Positions 24,812 through 32,216 of a DNA stretch of 64,000 bases are shown piece after piece. The position numbers and the translations under genes were made by a program. The stretch covers positions 124,001 through 188,000 of the forward strand of contig NZ_LR131273.1 of the NCBI RefSeq assembly GCF_900631615.1. Direction: 5' to 3'. The notes under the pieces are model-generated. The model did not search any database and had not been told where the DNA came from. It saw only the letters and a list, made by a program, of their open reading frames with translations. Within the stretch, counting starts at the first letter, position 1. Every line of letters begins with the position of its first letter. Source of the stretch: Tsukamurella paurometabola. Lineage in GTDB: Bacteria; Actinomycetota; Actinomycetes; Mycobacteriales; Mycobacteriaceae.

Positions 24812-25242
24812 CAATCCTCCAGGATGTGAACGGGTTCCTCGGTGATCACGCCATCGACGATGGCAAAGCTGCGGACCTCGGCGTCGGGGCCGAGCTCGTC
24901 GCGGGTGGAGATCAGGACGTAGTGGGCGTTCGGCTCGGACGCGTACTTCACGTCGGTGCGCGACGGGTAGGCCTCGGTGGCCGTGTGCGAGTGGTAGATC
25001 ACCACCGGCTCCTCGTCGGCGTCGTCCATTCCGCGCCAGACGCGCAGCTGCTCGGCGGAATCGAAGCGGTAGAAGGTGGGCGAGCGTTCGGCGTTGAGCA
25101 TCTCGATGAAGCGTTCCGGACGGTCCGAGCCCTCGGGCCCGGCGATCACGCCGCACGCCTCGTCGGGGTGGTCGCGGCGCGCGTGCGCGACCATCTTCTC
25201 CACGAGGTCGCGCCTGATCCGCAATCCGCCCGGCTCCGTCAT
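24811..25242 (-). CDS. mec: JAMM/MPN+ metallopeptidase acting on CysO-cysteine
   Basis: A zinc peptidase that releases cysteine from CysO-Cys. 143 residues. JAMM residues are visible: catalytic Glu in HPDEACGVIAG (about 28) and the zinc site HSHTATEAYPSRTD (about 85-98, HxH plus Asp). Because the local CysO carries two residues after Gly-Gly, this enzyme may also mature the carrier. The stop and the cysO start overlap (TGATG). ATG 25242 is 28 nt downstream of the DUF2017 stop. Confidence 0.93.
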   Translation of the reverse strand: MTEPGGLRIRRDLVEKMVAHARRDHPDEACGVIAGPEGSDRPERFIEMLNAERSPTFYRFDSAEQLRVWRGMDDADEEPVVIYHSHTATEAYPSRTDVKYASEPNAHYVLISTRDELGPDAEVRSFAIVDGVITEEPVHILED

Positions 25243-25270
25243 GTGCGGTGCAACCGCGTCCGGGCGCGCG

Positions 25271-25879
25271 CTATTCCGGCTCGCGGTCGAGCATCACCGA
25301 GACCAGCACGTCGAGCATCGCCGACAGCCAGTGGTAGACGTCGACGTGCCCGGCGCGCGCCGGGTCGTCCGACGACGGCCCGTCGGGCAGGTCCGCCGTG
25401 ATGCCGAGCAGCGTCCCGAGCGCGAGGCGCAGGTCGTTGATGCAGGTCAGCCAGTCCTGCGCCTCGGCCTCCGTGAGGGCGACGGCGCCGGCCCGCTCGG
25501 GCAGCGTGGCGAGCACGGTCTGCGCCGCCTCGCGCTTGGCGTCGATCACCTCGGGCTCGTTGAGGGAGCGGAGCGCGCCGTTGAGGTCGCGGGCCAATTC
25601 ACCCGACGGTGCCTCCGTCGCGGCGGGACCGTTCGCATCGGGCCGGTAGAAGTCGGGCAGCAGGCGCTGGAGCACGGACTCCTGCGGCGGCTCGGCGTGC
25701 CCGGTGCGCAGCCCCGTGAGCTCGGCGAGATCGTCGTGCGGGGCCGAGTCCTCGCGTTCGTCGAACAGCTCGACCAGGGAGCCGACGAGGGACCGGACGA
25801 GGCCCACCTCCTCCGGGTCCATCTTCGAGACGAAGCGGACGTCGCCGCGTGCGCCCCGCTTGACCTGCCAGTTACGCAC
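25271..25879 (-). CDS. DUF2017 protein (Rv1332-like)
   Basis: A 202-residue, mostly helical acidic protein of unknown function, colinear with actinobacterial DUF2017 proteins, which are almost always next to clpS. Visible: the start RNWQVKRGARGDVRFV, LLPDFYRPDA, and a C-terminal helical block (LTCINDLRLALGTLLGI, DVYHWLSAMLDVLVSVML). Start is GTG 25879, immediately after the clpS stop. The fixed linkage with clpS suggests a role in protein turnover, but this is inference. Confidence 0.9.
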   Translation of the reverse strand: MRNWQVKRGARGDVRFVSKMDPEEVGLVRSLVGSLVELFDEREDSAPHDDLAELTGLRTGHAEPPQESVLQRLLPDFYRPDANGPAATEAPSGELARDLNGALRSLNEPEVIDAKREAAQTVLATLPERAGAVALTEAEAQDWLTCINDLRLALGTLLGITADLPDGPSSDDPARAGHVDVYHWLSAMLDVLVSVMLDREPE

Positions 25880-26212
25880 TCAGTCGTCTCGCTGCATCGT
25901 CGCCCACAGTCCGGCCGCGTGCAGCTTGCGGACGTCGGACTCCACCTTGTCGCGGTCGCCCGTGGAGACCACGGCCTTCCCCTCGGTGTGCACCTGCATC
26001 ATCAGTTCCTTGGCCTTGGCGGTGCTGTAGCCGAACAGCTTCCGCAGCACGAAGGTCACGTACGACATGAGGTTCACCGGGTCGTCCCAGACGACGGTGA
26101 CCCAGGGCTTGTCGACGGCCTCGTCGGTCTGGCGTTCGAGCACCGCGGACGTACCGGGCTGGGCGGCGGCGCCTCCAGGACCTCCCGGTGCCGCTGCGCT
26201 GCTGTCGGTCAT
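25880..26212 (-). CDS. clpS: ATP-dependent Clp protease adaptor ClpS
   Basis: An N-end rule adaptor that brings substrates to ClpC/ClpA. 110 residues: a disordered Ala/Gly/Pro N-terminal tail (about 1-30), then the ClpS core [40 protein letters not shown] and [20 protein letters not shown]. The [10 protein letters not shown] segment forms the degron pocket. Start is ATG 26212, only 18 nt from the divergent pncB start, and a TACCCT -10 lies 6 nt upstream, which fits a leaderless transcript. First gene of the long minus-strand operon to rdgB. Confidence 0.95.
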   Translation of the reverse strand: MTDSSAAAPGGPGGAAAQPGTSAVLERQTDEAVDKPWVTVVWDDPVNLMSYVTFVLRKLFGYSTAKAKELMMQVHTEGKAVVSTGDRDKVESDVRKLHAAGLWATMQRDD

Positions 26213-26217
26213 GGTTC

Positions 26218-26224
26218 TAGGGTA
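26218..26224. promoter_or_regulatory. Overlapping divergent -10 elements of clpS and pncB
   Basis: TAGGGT (26218-26223) stands 7 nt before the pncB GTG on the plus strand. TACCCT (complement of 26219-26224) stands 6 nt before the clpS ATG on the minus strand. Both are TAnnnT -10 hexamers and overlap by five bases in a near-palindrome, so one symmetric element may drive both leaderless transcripts. Confidence 0.6.
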
Positions 26225-26230
26225 CCCAGT

Positions 26231-27565
26231 GTGACGGTAGATGAAAACGGGGCCGACTCCTCCTGGCGCAGCTCCGCCCTGCTCACGGATCAGTACGAGC
26301 TGACGATGCTGGCGGCGGCGCTCAAGGACGGCACGGCGCACCGGCCGTGCGTCTTCGAGGTGTTCGCGCGGCGCCTCCCGGCCGGCCGCCGGTACGGCGT
26401 GGTCGCCGGCACCACGCGCGTGCTCGACGAGCTCCGCCGGTTCCGCTTCGGGCCGGCCGAGCTCGCGGTCGTCGAGCGGTTCCTCGACGCCGACACGCTC
26501 GCGTGGCTGAAGGACTACCGGTTCACCGGCGAGATCGACGGCTACCGCGAGGGCGAGCTGTACTTCCCCGGCTCGCCGCTGCTGACGGTGCGCGCGACCT
26601 TCGCCGAGGGCGTGATCCTGGAGACGCTGATCCTGTCGATCCTCAACCACGACAGCGCGATCGCCTCCGCGGCGGCGCGCATGGTCTCCGCGGCCGCGGG
26701 CCGGCCGCTCATCGAGATGGGATCGCGGCGCACGCACGAGCGGGCCGCCGTCGCGTCGGCCCGCGCCGCCTACCTCGCCGGGTTCGCGACCACCTCCAAC
26801 ATGGAGGCGGCCCGGACCTACGGCGTCCCGTCGGGCGGTACGGCGGCGCACGCCTTCACCCTGTTGCACACCGGCCCGGACGGGCCCGACGAGGAGGCGG
26901 CGTTCGCCGCGCAGGTCGCGGCGCAGGGACCGGGCACCACCCTGCTGGTGGACACGTACGACATCACCGAGGGCGTGAACCGCGCCGTCCGCGCCGCGGG
27001 CCCCGAGCTCGGCGGCGTGCGGATCGACTCCGGCGATCTCGGCATCATCACCCGGCAGGTCCGGGCGCAGCTCGACGGGCTGGGCGCGACGAGGACCAAG
27101 ATCGTGGTCTCGGGCGACCTCGACGAGTACGCGATCGGCGCCCTGCGCGCGGAGCCGATCGACGTCTACGGCGTCGGCACCTCCCTCGTCACCGGCTCCG
27201 GCGCCCCGACGGCGGGCATGGTCTACAAGCTCGTCGAGGTCGACGGGATGCCGGTCGCGAAGCGCAGCTCGCACAAGGAGACCCAGGGCGGCGAGAAGCG
27301 TGCTGTGCGGCTCGCCCGGAGCACCGGCACCATCGTCGAGGAGGTGCTGCACCGGCCCGGCACCACGCCCGCGGTGCCCGCGCACCTCACCGCGACGCCG
27401 CTGCAGATCCCCCTGGTGCGCGGCGGCGAGGAGGTCGACGGCCTGCCGACCCTCGAGGACGCCCGCGCCCACCTGCGCGACGCCCTGGTGACCCTGCCGT
27501 GGGAGGGCCTCGGCCTCTCGAACGGCGAACCCGCGATCCCCACCCGCTTCGAGGAGAGCCGATGA
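26231..27565 (+). CDS. pncB: Nicotinate phosphoribosyltransferase
   Basis: Makes nicotinate mononucleotide from nicotinate and PRPP in the Preiss-Handler NAD salvage route. 444 residues. Motifs: [88 protein letters not shown] and [10 protein letters not shown], which form the PRPP and nicotinate sites. Start GTG 26231 leaves almost no leader, consistent with leaderless translation. Its stop overlaps the pncA ATG (ATGA), so the two salvage enzymes are coupled. Confidence 0.95.
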   Translation: MTVDENGADSSWRSSALLTDQYELTMLAAALKDGTAHRPCVFEVFARRLPAGRRYGVVAGTTRVLDELRRFRFGPAELAVVERFLDADTLAWLKDYRFTGEIDGYREGELYFPGSPLLTVRATFAEGVILETLILSILNHDSAIASAAARMVSAAAGRPLIEMGSRRTHERAAVASARAAYLAGFATTSNMEAARTYGVPSGGTAAHAFTLLHTGPDGPDEEAAFAAQVAAQGPGTTLLVDTYDITEGVNRAVRAAGPELGGVRIDSGDLGIITRQVRAQLDGLGATRTKIVVSGDLDEYAIGALRAEPIDVYGVGTSLVTGSGAPTAGMVYKLVEVDGMPVAKRSSHKETQGGEKRAVRLARSTGTIVEEVLHRPGTTPAVPAHLTATPLQIPLVRGGEEVDGLPTLEDARAHLRDALVTLPWEGLGLSNGEPAIPTRFEESR

Positions 27566-28110
27566 GCACCGCCCTGGTCGTCGTGGACGTGCAGAACGAC
27601 TTCTGCGAGGGCGGCTCGCTGGCCGTCGCCGGCGGCGCGCAGGTGGCGCGGCGCATCCACGACGACCTGCTGGAGTCGTACCCCGTGATCGTCGCGACCC
27701 GCGATTGGCACATCGACCCGGGCGCGCACTTCTCCGCCACCCCCGACTTCGTGGACTCGTGGCCGGTGCACTGCCGGGCGCGCACCGACGGGGCGGAGTT
27801 CCACCCGAACCTGCGGCTGCCGCTGCGGGTGCCGGTGTTCAGCAAGGGCGCCTACTCGGCGGCCTACTCGGGCTTCGAGGCGCACGATCCCGACGGCGCC
27901 GCACTCGCGGAATGGCTCTCGGCGCACGACGTCTCGTCGATCGACGTGGTGGGCATCGCCACCGACTACTGCGTCCGCGCGACGGCGCTCGACGGCCTGG
28001 CCGCGGGTCTGGCGGTGCGCGTGCTCGCGGACTACACCGCGGGCGTCGCGGCGGAGTCGACGCGCGCGGCGCTGGCGGAGTTCACCGCCGCCGGGGTCAC
28101 GGTGGCCTGA
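27562..28110 (+). CDS. pncA: Nicotinamidase/pyrazinamidase
   Basis: Hydrolyses nicotinamide to nicotinate, supplying PncB; the same enzyme activates pyrazinamide. 182 residues. The catalytic triad is present: Asp in [12 protein letters not shown] (about 8), Lys in [15 protein letters not shown] (about 95) and Cys in [15 protein letters not shown] (about 138). The metal-site [10 protein letters not shown] follows the usual pattern. ATG 27562 overlaps the pncB stop. Confidence 0.96.
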   Translation: MSTALVVVDVQNDFCEGGSLAVAGGAQVARRIHDDLLESYPVIVATRDWHIDPGAHFSATPDFVDSWPVHCRARTDGAEFHPNLRLPLRVPVFSKGAYSAAYSGFEAHDPDGAALAEWLSAHDVSSIDVVGIATDYCVRATALDGLAAGLAVRVLADYTAGVAAESTRAALAEFTAAGVTVA

Positions 28111-28119
28111 GCGGCCCGC

Positions 28120-29091
28120 TCAACCGGGTCGTCGCGCGATCAGCGCCGAGAGTTCGGCGAGCAGCTCGTCGGGATACTCCATCGGGAGGGAGTGCGTTCC
28201 GTCGGGCCACACGCGGACCGTCGCGTTCGGGAGGGTCCGGGCCCGATCCGCGGCCGCCGCGGTGTCGGTGACGGCGCTCCGGCCCCCGAGCCCGACGAAG
28301 ACGGGCATGGTCAGCCGCGCGAGGGCGGCATCGTCGGGCTGCGCGGGTGTGGGCAGAGCGGCGCGGTACCCCGCGGCACCGGCGTCGACCATGGCTCCGA
28401 TCGGCGTGCCCACGGCATCGGCGTCGCCGGCTCCGCCGATGTAGCCCAGCCCTTTCCGACGCCAGGACTCGGGCAGGAACGGCAGGGCCGATGGCAGAGT
28501 GGCCACGTACATCTGCCAGCGCAGCCCGGCGAAGACCAGGATCGGCTCCGACAGCGTGAGCGTGGCGACCCGGTCGGGGTGACGCACCGCCAGATTCGCG
28601 GCGCTCCACGCGCCGAACGAGTGGCCGAAGAGGTGCGCACGGTCGATCCCGAGTCCGGTGAGCGCCTCGGCGAGCCAGTCCGCCTGATCGCCGGCACCGG
28701 CGAGCGGCCGGTCCTGCACACTCAGGCCGGAGTCACCGAGCGCATCGACGGCGACCACGTCGCGATCCGCGAGCCGGGCCAGCATGTCCGCCCACATCGG
28801 CACACCGGACGAGCGGCCCGGAACCAGGAGGATCGGCGCCACGCCCGGGTGCGGCGCGCCGAAGCGGTAGGCGCGGACGACGCCGAACCCGGTCCGCACG
28901 TCCCGCGTTTCGGTGGGCGGCGGGAGGTTGCGGAAGGCGCGTTCGTACTGCGCGTAGTAGTCGGCGCGGGCCTGCGCGGAACGCCAGTACCCGACGGGGC
29001 TGGGGTCACGCACCAGGTAGGCGCCCACCGCGGCGAGGGCGGCGACGGCGGTCACCCCCGCCGCCACGGCCCGGCGGATCCGTCGGTTCAT
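28120..29091 (-). CDS. Alpha/beta-hydrolase, membrane-anchored or exported
   Basis: A 323-residue hydrolase. An N-terminal hydrophobic segment (about 8-26) follows MNRRIRR and should anchor or export it. The fold is clear: ILLVPGRSSGVPMWADMLA, ALGDSGLS, the nucleophile elbow LFGHSFGAWSAANLA, and a final His in WPDGTHSLPMEYP. The substrate is unknown. Start ATG 29091 has AAGGAGG upstream. It is divergent from a TetR gene with two palindromes between them, so the TetR protein probably controls it. Confidence 0.85.
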   Translation of the reverse strand: MNRRIRRAVAAGVTAVAALAAVGAYLVRDPSPVGYWRSAQARADYYAQYERAFRNLPPPTETRDVRTGFGVVRAYRFGAPHPGVAPILLVPGRSSGVPMWADMLARLADRDVVAVDALGDSGLSVQDRPLAGAGDQADWLAEALTGLGIDRAHLFGHSFGAWSAANLAVRHPDRVATLTLSEPILVFAGLRWQMYVATLPSALPFLPESWRRKGLGYIGGAGDADAVGTPIGAMVDAGAAGYRAALPTPAQPDDAALARLTMPVFVGLGGRSAVTDTAAAADRARTLPNATVRVWPDGTHSLPMEYPDELLAELSALIARRPG

Positions 29092-29106
29092 GTCACACCT
29101 CCTTGG

Positions 29107-29156
29107 CAATGCACATGCATTGTATCAGCTTCGCGATGCATCCGCATTGCTATAAT
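29107..29156. promoter_or_regulatory. TetR/hydrolase divergent control region: two operators and consensus -10
   Basis: CAATGCA-CA-TGCATTG (29107-29122) is a perfect 7-bp inverted repeat. CGATGCATCCGCATTG (29134-29149) matches it at 13 of 16 positions, 27 bp away. TATAAT (29151-29156) lies 6 nt before the tetR GTG at 29163, so that transcript should be leaderless. A TACAAT on the other strand (complement of 29119-29124) may be the hydrolase -10. Confidence 0.75.
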
Positions 29157-29162
29157 CGGCGG

Positions 29163-29708
29163 GTGCCGAAACAGGTGGACCACGCGGAACGTCGCGCCGA
29201 GATCGACAGGGTCGTGTGGGCGATCATCGCCGAGGACGGCATCGCCGCCGTGACCCTGCGCGCGATCGCCGCACGCGGCGACATCTCGATGGGCCGCGTC
29301 CAGCACTACTTCCCCACCCGCGAGGCCATCGTCCGGCACGCGTTGACCTCGTACCTCGCCCTCGCGGAGCAGGCGCATCCGATCCCCGAGGACCCCGGCG
29401 AGGCCCTCCTGATGCTCCTCACCCACGCGATCCCGCGCGACGGGACACAGCGGCTCGGCGCGAAGGTCTGGTACGCGTACCTCGCCGAGGCGGTGACGGA
29501 CCCCGGCATCCGCGCGATCGTCGACGAGACCCTCCGGGGCACCGAGGACCTCGCGACCGATCTGCTCGACGGGGACCGGGAGCGCGCCCGCCTCCTCCTG
29601 GCCGCCTCGGACGGGTTGGCCTACCGCGCGCTGATCGGGACGATCGGCGCGGACGAGGCCGAGGCCGCGGTGCGCGGCCTCGCCGGGATCAGCCGCGGAT
29701 CCGGTTGA
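29163..29708 (+). CDS. TetR-family transcriptional regulator
   Basis: A 181-residue repressor. The N-terminal HTH is clear: RRAEIDRVVWAIIAEDGIAA, VTLRAIAARGDISMGRVQHY, FPTREAIVRHAL. The ligand domain is typical in length. Start is GTG 29163, 6 nt from a perfect TATAAT. It probably represses itself and the divergent hydrolase through the paired palindromes. Its 3' end overlaps the convergent regulator gene at 29689-30078 by 20 bp. Confidence 0.9.
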   Translation: MPKQVDHAERRAEIDRVVWAIIAEDGIAAVTLRAIAARGDISMGRVQHYFPTREAIVRHALTSYLALAEQAHPIPEDPGEALLMLLTHAIPRDGTQRLGAKVWYAYLAEAVTDPGIRAIVDETLRGTEDLATDLLDGDRERARLLLAASDGLAYRALIGTIGADEAEAAVRGLAGISRGSG

Positions 29709-30078
29709 GGTAGTTGTAGACCGTGAACCGGGTGACGCCGAGCGCCTCGGCCACCGCCTCCGCCGACTTGCGGTAGGCGAAGGCGCCGCGCTCCTCGAGC
29801 AGGCGCACCGCGCGCTGCTTCTCGGCGCGTCCGAGCTCCGCCAGCGGCGCGCCCAACTCGTCGGCGACGCCGGCGAGCAGGGCACCCAGATCCCCCACGG
29901 GCGCCTCCGCGGGCGGCAGGCGCACACCCGCGACCGTCTCCCCCTCCCACACGAGGGGCACGTCGCCGGGCCGAAGCGCTGCGGCCTCCACGATCTCCGC
30001 GTCGAGCCGCGTGACGAGCGCGCGGACGGCCTCGACCAGCGGGTGGTCGATCTCGGGCCCCGCGCCCCGGTCAGCCAT
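29689..30078 (-). CDS. HTH transcriptional regulator (YheO/DauR-like DNA-binding domain)
   Basis: A 129-residue protein. Its last 55 residues form the helix-turn-helix found at the C-terminus of YheO/DauR-type regulators: LGRAEKQRAVRLLEERGAFA, YRKSAEAVAEALGVTRFTVY, NYLNRIRG. The first half is short and unlike the PAS-like sensor of full-length members. Start ATG 30078 lies within the end of the thiamine-binding protein gene (8-nt overlap), so the two form one operon divergent from the urate operon. It is a candidate pathway regulator, by position only. Confidence 0.78.
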   Translation of the reverse strand: MADRGAGPEIDHPLVEAVRALVTRLDAEIVEAAALRPGDVPLVWEGETVAGVRLPPAEAPVGDLGALLAGVADELGAPLAELGRAEKQRAVRLLEERGAFAYRKSAEAVAEALGVTRFTVYNYLNRIRG

Positions 30079-30313
30079 CGGCGCGGTCGATCTGCACCGT
30101 GACGCGGCTCGCGCCGCCCGCGAAGGCCCCGGCCAACGCCGCACGGAGTGCGTCGAGGACCGCATCGGCATCCCCCTCCACCGAGGTGCCCAGCGGTCCG
30201 AAGTCGTGGTCGAGCCCCCGGGCGCGGAGCACCGCGACGGCCCGCTCGGCGTGCGGGGGCACGGAGCCCTCGCCCTCGAAGGGTTCGCTGGTGAACTCCG
30301 CGGTGAGGCGCAT
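30071..30313 (-). CDS. Thiamine-binding protein family (MTH1187/YkoF-like, small)
   Basis: An 80-residue protein of the small ferredoxin-like thiamine-binding family: MRLTAEFTSEPFEGEGSVPP, LDHDFGPLGTSVEGDADAVL and SRVTVQIDRADG. These domains bind thiamine or related hydroxymethylpyrimidine compounds in the cytoplasm. Start ATG 30313 is preferred to an upstream one at 30397 that would run through the promoter of the urate operon. Glyoxylate carboligase, encoded 5 kb away under a matching promoter, needs thiamine diphosphate; a link is suggestive only. Confidence 0.78.
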   Translation of the reverse strand: MRLTAEFTSEPFEGEGSVPPHAERAVAVLRARGLDHDFGPLGTSVEGDADAVLDALRAALAGAFAGGASRVTVQIDRADG

Positions 30314-30350
30314 GCCCGCATCGTAGCCCGGAGCAATTTTCAACAAACTG

Positions 30351-30402
30351 TTGACGTGACTCAGATCACATGTCATTCTTCGATTAGTGGAAAACATCTT
30401 CC
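30351..30402 (+). promoter_or_regulatory. Urate operon promoter with CRP/GlxR-type site and second palindrome
   Basis: TTGACG (30351-30356), 17 nt, CATTCT (30374-30379). CGTGA-N6-TCACA (30355-30370) matches the CRP/GlxR consensus and overlaps the -35 and spacer, so binding would be expected to repress. GGAA-N6-TTCC (30389-30402) lies 10 nt after the -10. A perfect TCAACA-AAC-TGTTGA is at 30340-30354. The same elements in the same order stand before hyi. Confidence 0.75.
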
Positions 30403-30426
30403 GCAGAACGAAAGAAGGCAGGTCAG

Positions 30427-30948
30427 ATGGACCTCGACCACTTCAACTCGGCACCTGAGGCCGATATCCGGGCGACTCTACTCGCGTGTTGCGATGTCCG
30501 CTCGTGGAGCGATGCGGTCCTCGCGGGGCGGCCGTACGCCGACGCCTCGGACGCCCTCCGGGCGGCCGGTACAGCGGCCCTGGCGTTCACCCCGGCCGAC
30601 GTCGACCGCGCTCTCGCCGCGCATCCACGGATCGGAGAGCGCGCGGCCGGCGCCTCCACCGAGGCCGCGTGGTCGCGCAAGGAGCAGTCCGGCGTCGCCA
30701 CCGACACCGAGACGCAGGCGGCCCTGCTCGCGGGCAACCGCGCGTACGAGGAGCGCTTCGACCGCGTCTTCCTCATCAACGCCGCGGGGCTGGACGCGAC
30801 GACCGTGCTGGCCGAGCTGCACCGGCGGCTGGCGAACACGCCGGACGCCGAGGCCGCCGAGGTCACCCGCGAGCTGCGGGGCATCGCCCTGCGCCGGCTG
30901 GCCCGCGTGCTGGAACTGGAAGACGAACTCGCAGAGAGGCAGTCATGA
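30427..30948 (+). CDS. uraD: OHCU decarboxylase
   Basis: Decarboxylates 2-oxo-4-hydroxy-4-carboxy-5-ureidoimidazoline to S-allantoin, the last step from urate. 173 residues. Family motifs: the start LDHFNSAPEADIRATLLACC, catalytic His in ALAAHPRIGERAAGAS (about 66), RAYEERFDRVFLINAAGLDA and TRELRGIALRRLARVLE. First gene of the urate operon; the stop overlaps the uraH start. Confidence 0.93.
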   Translation: MDLDHFNSAPEADIRATLLACCDVRSWSDAVLAGRPYADASDALRAAGTAALAFTPADVDRALAAHPRIGERAAGASTEAAWSRKEQSGVATDTETQAALLAGNRAYEERFDRVFLINAAGLDATTVLAELHRRLANTPDAEAAEVTRELRGIALRRLARVLELEDELAERQS

Positions 30949-31292
30949 GCACCGTCACCACCCACGTCCTCGATACCGCGCGGGGCGTGCCCGCCGCCGG
31001 GGTTCCGGTCCGCATGGACCGGGTCGGACCGGACGGCACCGTCGCACCGGTGGCCCGCGCCGTCACCGACGACGACGGCCGGGTCCGCGATCTCGGACCG
31101 GACGACCTGGCCGCCGGCGTCTACCGGCTCACCTTCGACACCGCGAGCTACTCCGCGGCCACGGGCCAGCAGGCCTTCTTCCCCGAGGTCGCCATCACCT
31201 TCCGGCTCGAAGCGGAGGGCGGCGCCGTGCCGCACCACCACCTCCCACTGCTGCTGAGCCCGTTCCACTACTCCACCTACAAAGGAAGCTGA
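30945..31292 (+). CDS. uraH: 5-hydroxyisourate hydrolase
   Basis: Opens 5-hydroxyisourate to OHCU; transthyretin-like fold. 115 residues. Conserved start TTHVLDTARGVPAAGVPV (His of the active site), Arg in the middle (GRVRDLG), VAITFRLEA, HHHLPLLLSPFHYSTYKGS. The terminal signature is usually YRGS; here it is YKGS, a conservative change. ATG 30945 overlaps the uraD stop by 4 nt. Confidence 0.95.
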   Translation: MSTVTTHVLDTARGVPAAGVPVRMDRVGPDGTVAPVARAVTDDDGRVRDLGPDDLAAGVYRLTFDTASYSAATGQQAFFPEVAITFRLEAEGGAVPHHHLPLLLSPFHYSTYKGS

Positions 31293-31297
31293 CCACC

Positions 31298-32203
31298 ATG
31301 GCAATCCACTTGGGCCCCAACCAGTACGGCAAGGCGGAGAACCGCGTGGTGCGGATCTACCGCGACACCGCCCGGCACACGATCCGCGACCTCAACGTCT
31401 CCTCCGCGCTGCGCGGCGACTTCACCGACGCGCACATCAGTGGCGACCAGGCGGCGGTCCTGCCGACCGACACCCAGAAGAACACCGCCTTCGCCTTCGC
31501 CAAGGAGAAGGGCATCGGCGCCATCGAGGACTACGCCCTCACGCTCGGCGGCCACTTCATCGACTCCACGCCGAACGCCGACGGGGCGCGCATCGAGGTG
31601 CACGAGTACCCGTGGGACCGCATCCCGGTCGACGGCGAGGGCCACGACCACGCCTTCGTGCGCTCCGGCGGCGGTATCCGGTCCACGGTCGTCAACGTCG
31701 ACGGCCGCGGCGAGGAGCGGCGCGCGCACGTGGTGTCCGGCATCCACGACCTGACCCTGCTCAAGTCGACGGGGTCCGAGTTCCACGGCTTCCTCAAGGA
31801 CAAGTACACGACCCTGCAGGAGACCGACGACCGGATCCTCGCCACGTCGCTCGTGGCCAAGTGGCGATACGACCACACGGACGTCGACTGGGACAAGGCC
31901 TTCGACTCGATCCGCGCGATCCTGCTCCAGCGTTTCGCGGAGATTCACAGCAAGGCCCTGCAGCAGACGCTGTACGGCATGGGCGAAGCGGTGCTCGAGC
32001 GCCACCCGGAGGTCGCGGAGATCAAGTTCTCGGCGCCGAACAAGCACCACTTCCTGGTGGACCTCTCCCCCTTCGGCACGGAGAACCCCGGCGAGGTCTT
32101 CATCGCGGCGGACCGCCCGTACGGCCTGATCGAGGCGAGCGTCGTCCGGGACGACGCGTCCGACGCCGGCTCCGCGTGGCACGGCGTCCCCGGATTCTGT
32201 TAG
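31298..32203 (+). CDS. Urate oxidase (uricase)
   Basis: Cofactor-free oxidation of urate to 5-hydroxyisourate. 301 residues, normal length. Motifs: the N-terminal NQYGKAENRVVRIYRD with the catalytic Lys, VLPTDTQKNTAFAFAKEKG (Thr of the triad), LLKSTGSEFHGFLKDKYTTL, ETDDRILATSLVAKW and FSAPNKHHFLVDLSPFG. AAAGGA precedes ATG 31298. Third gene of the urate operon. Confidence 0.96.
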   Translation: MAIHLGPNQYGKAENRVVRIYRDTARHTIRDLNVSSALRGDFTDAHISGDQAAVLPTDTQKNTAFAFAKEKGIGAIEDYALTLGGHFIDSTPNADGARIEVHEYPWDRIPVDGEGHDHAFVRSGGGIRSTVVNVDGRGEERRAHVVSGIHDLTLLKSTGSEFHGFLKDKYTTLQETDDRILATSLVAKWRYDHTDVDWDKAFDSIRAILLQRFAEIHSKALQQTLYGMGEAVLERHPEVAEIKFSAPNKHHFLVDLSPFGTENPGEVFIAADRPYGLIEASVVRDDASDAGSAWHGVPGFC

Positions 32204-32216
32204 GCGGGGCGCCGGC

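Noticed and set aside
25076-26230. A long N-terminal extension of PncB
   Set aside because: The frame is open by chance opposite mec, DUF2017 and clpS. Family homology starts at 26231, where a leaderless-type -10 also points.
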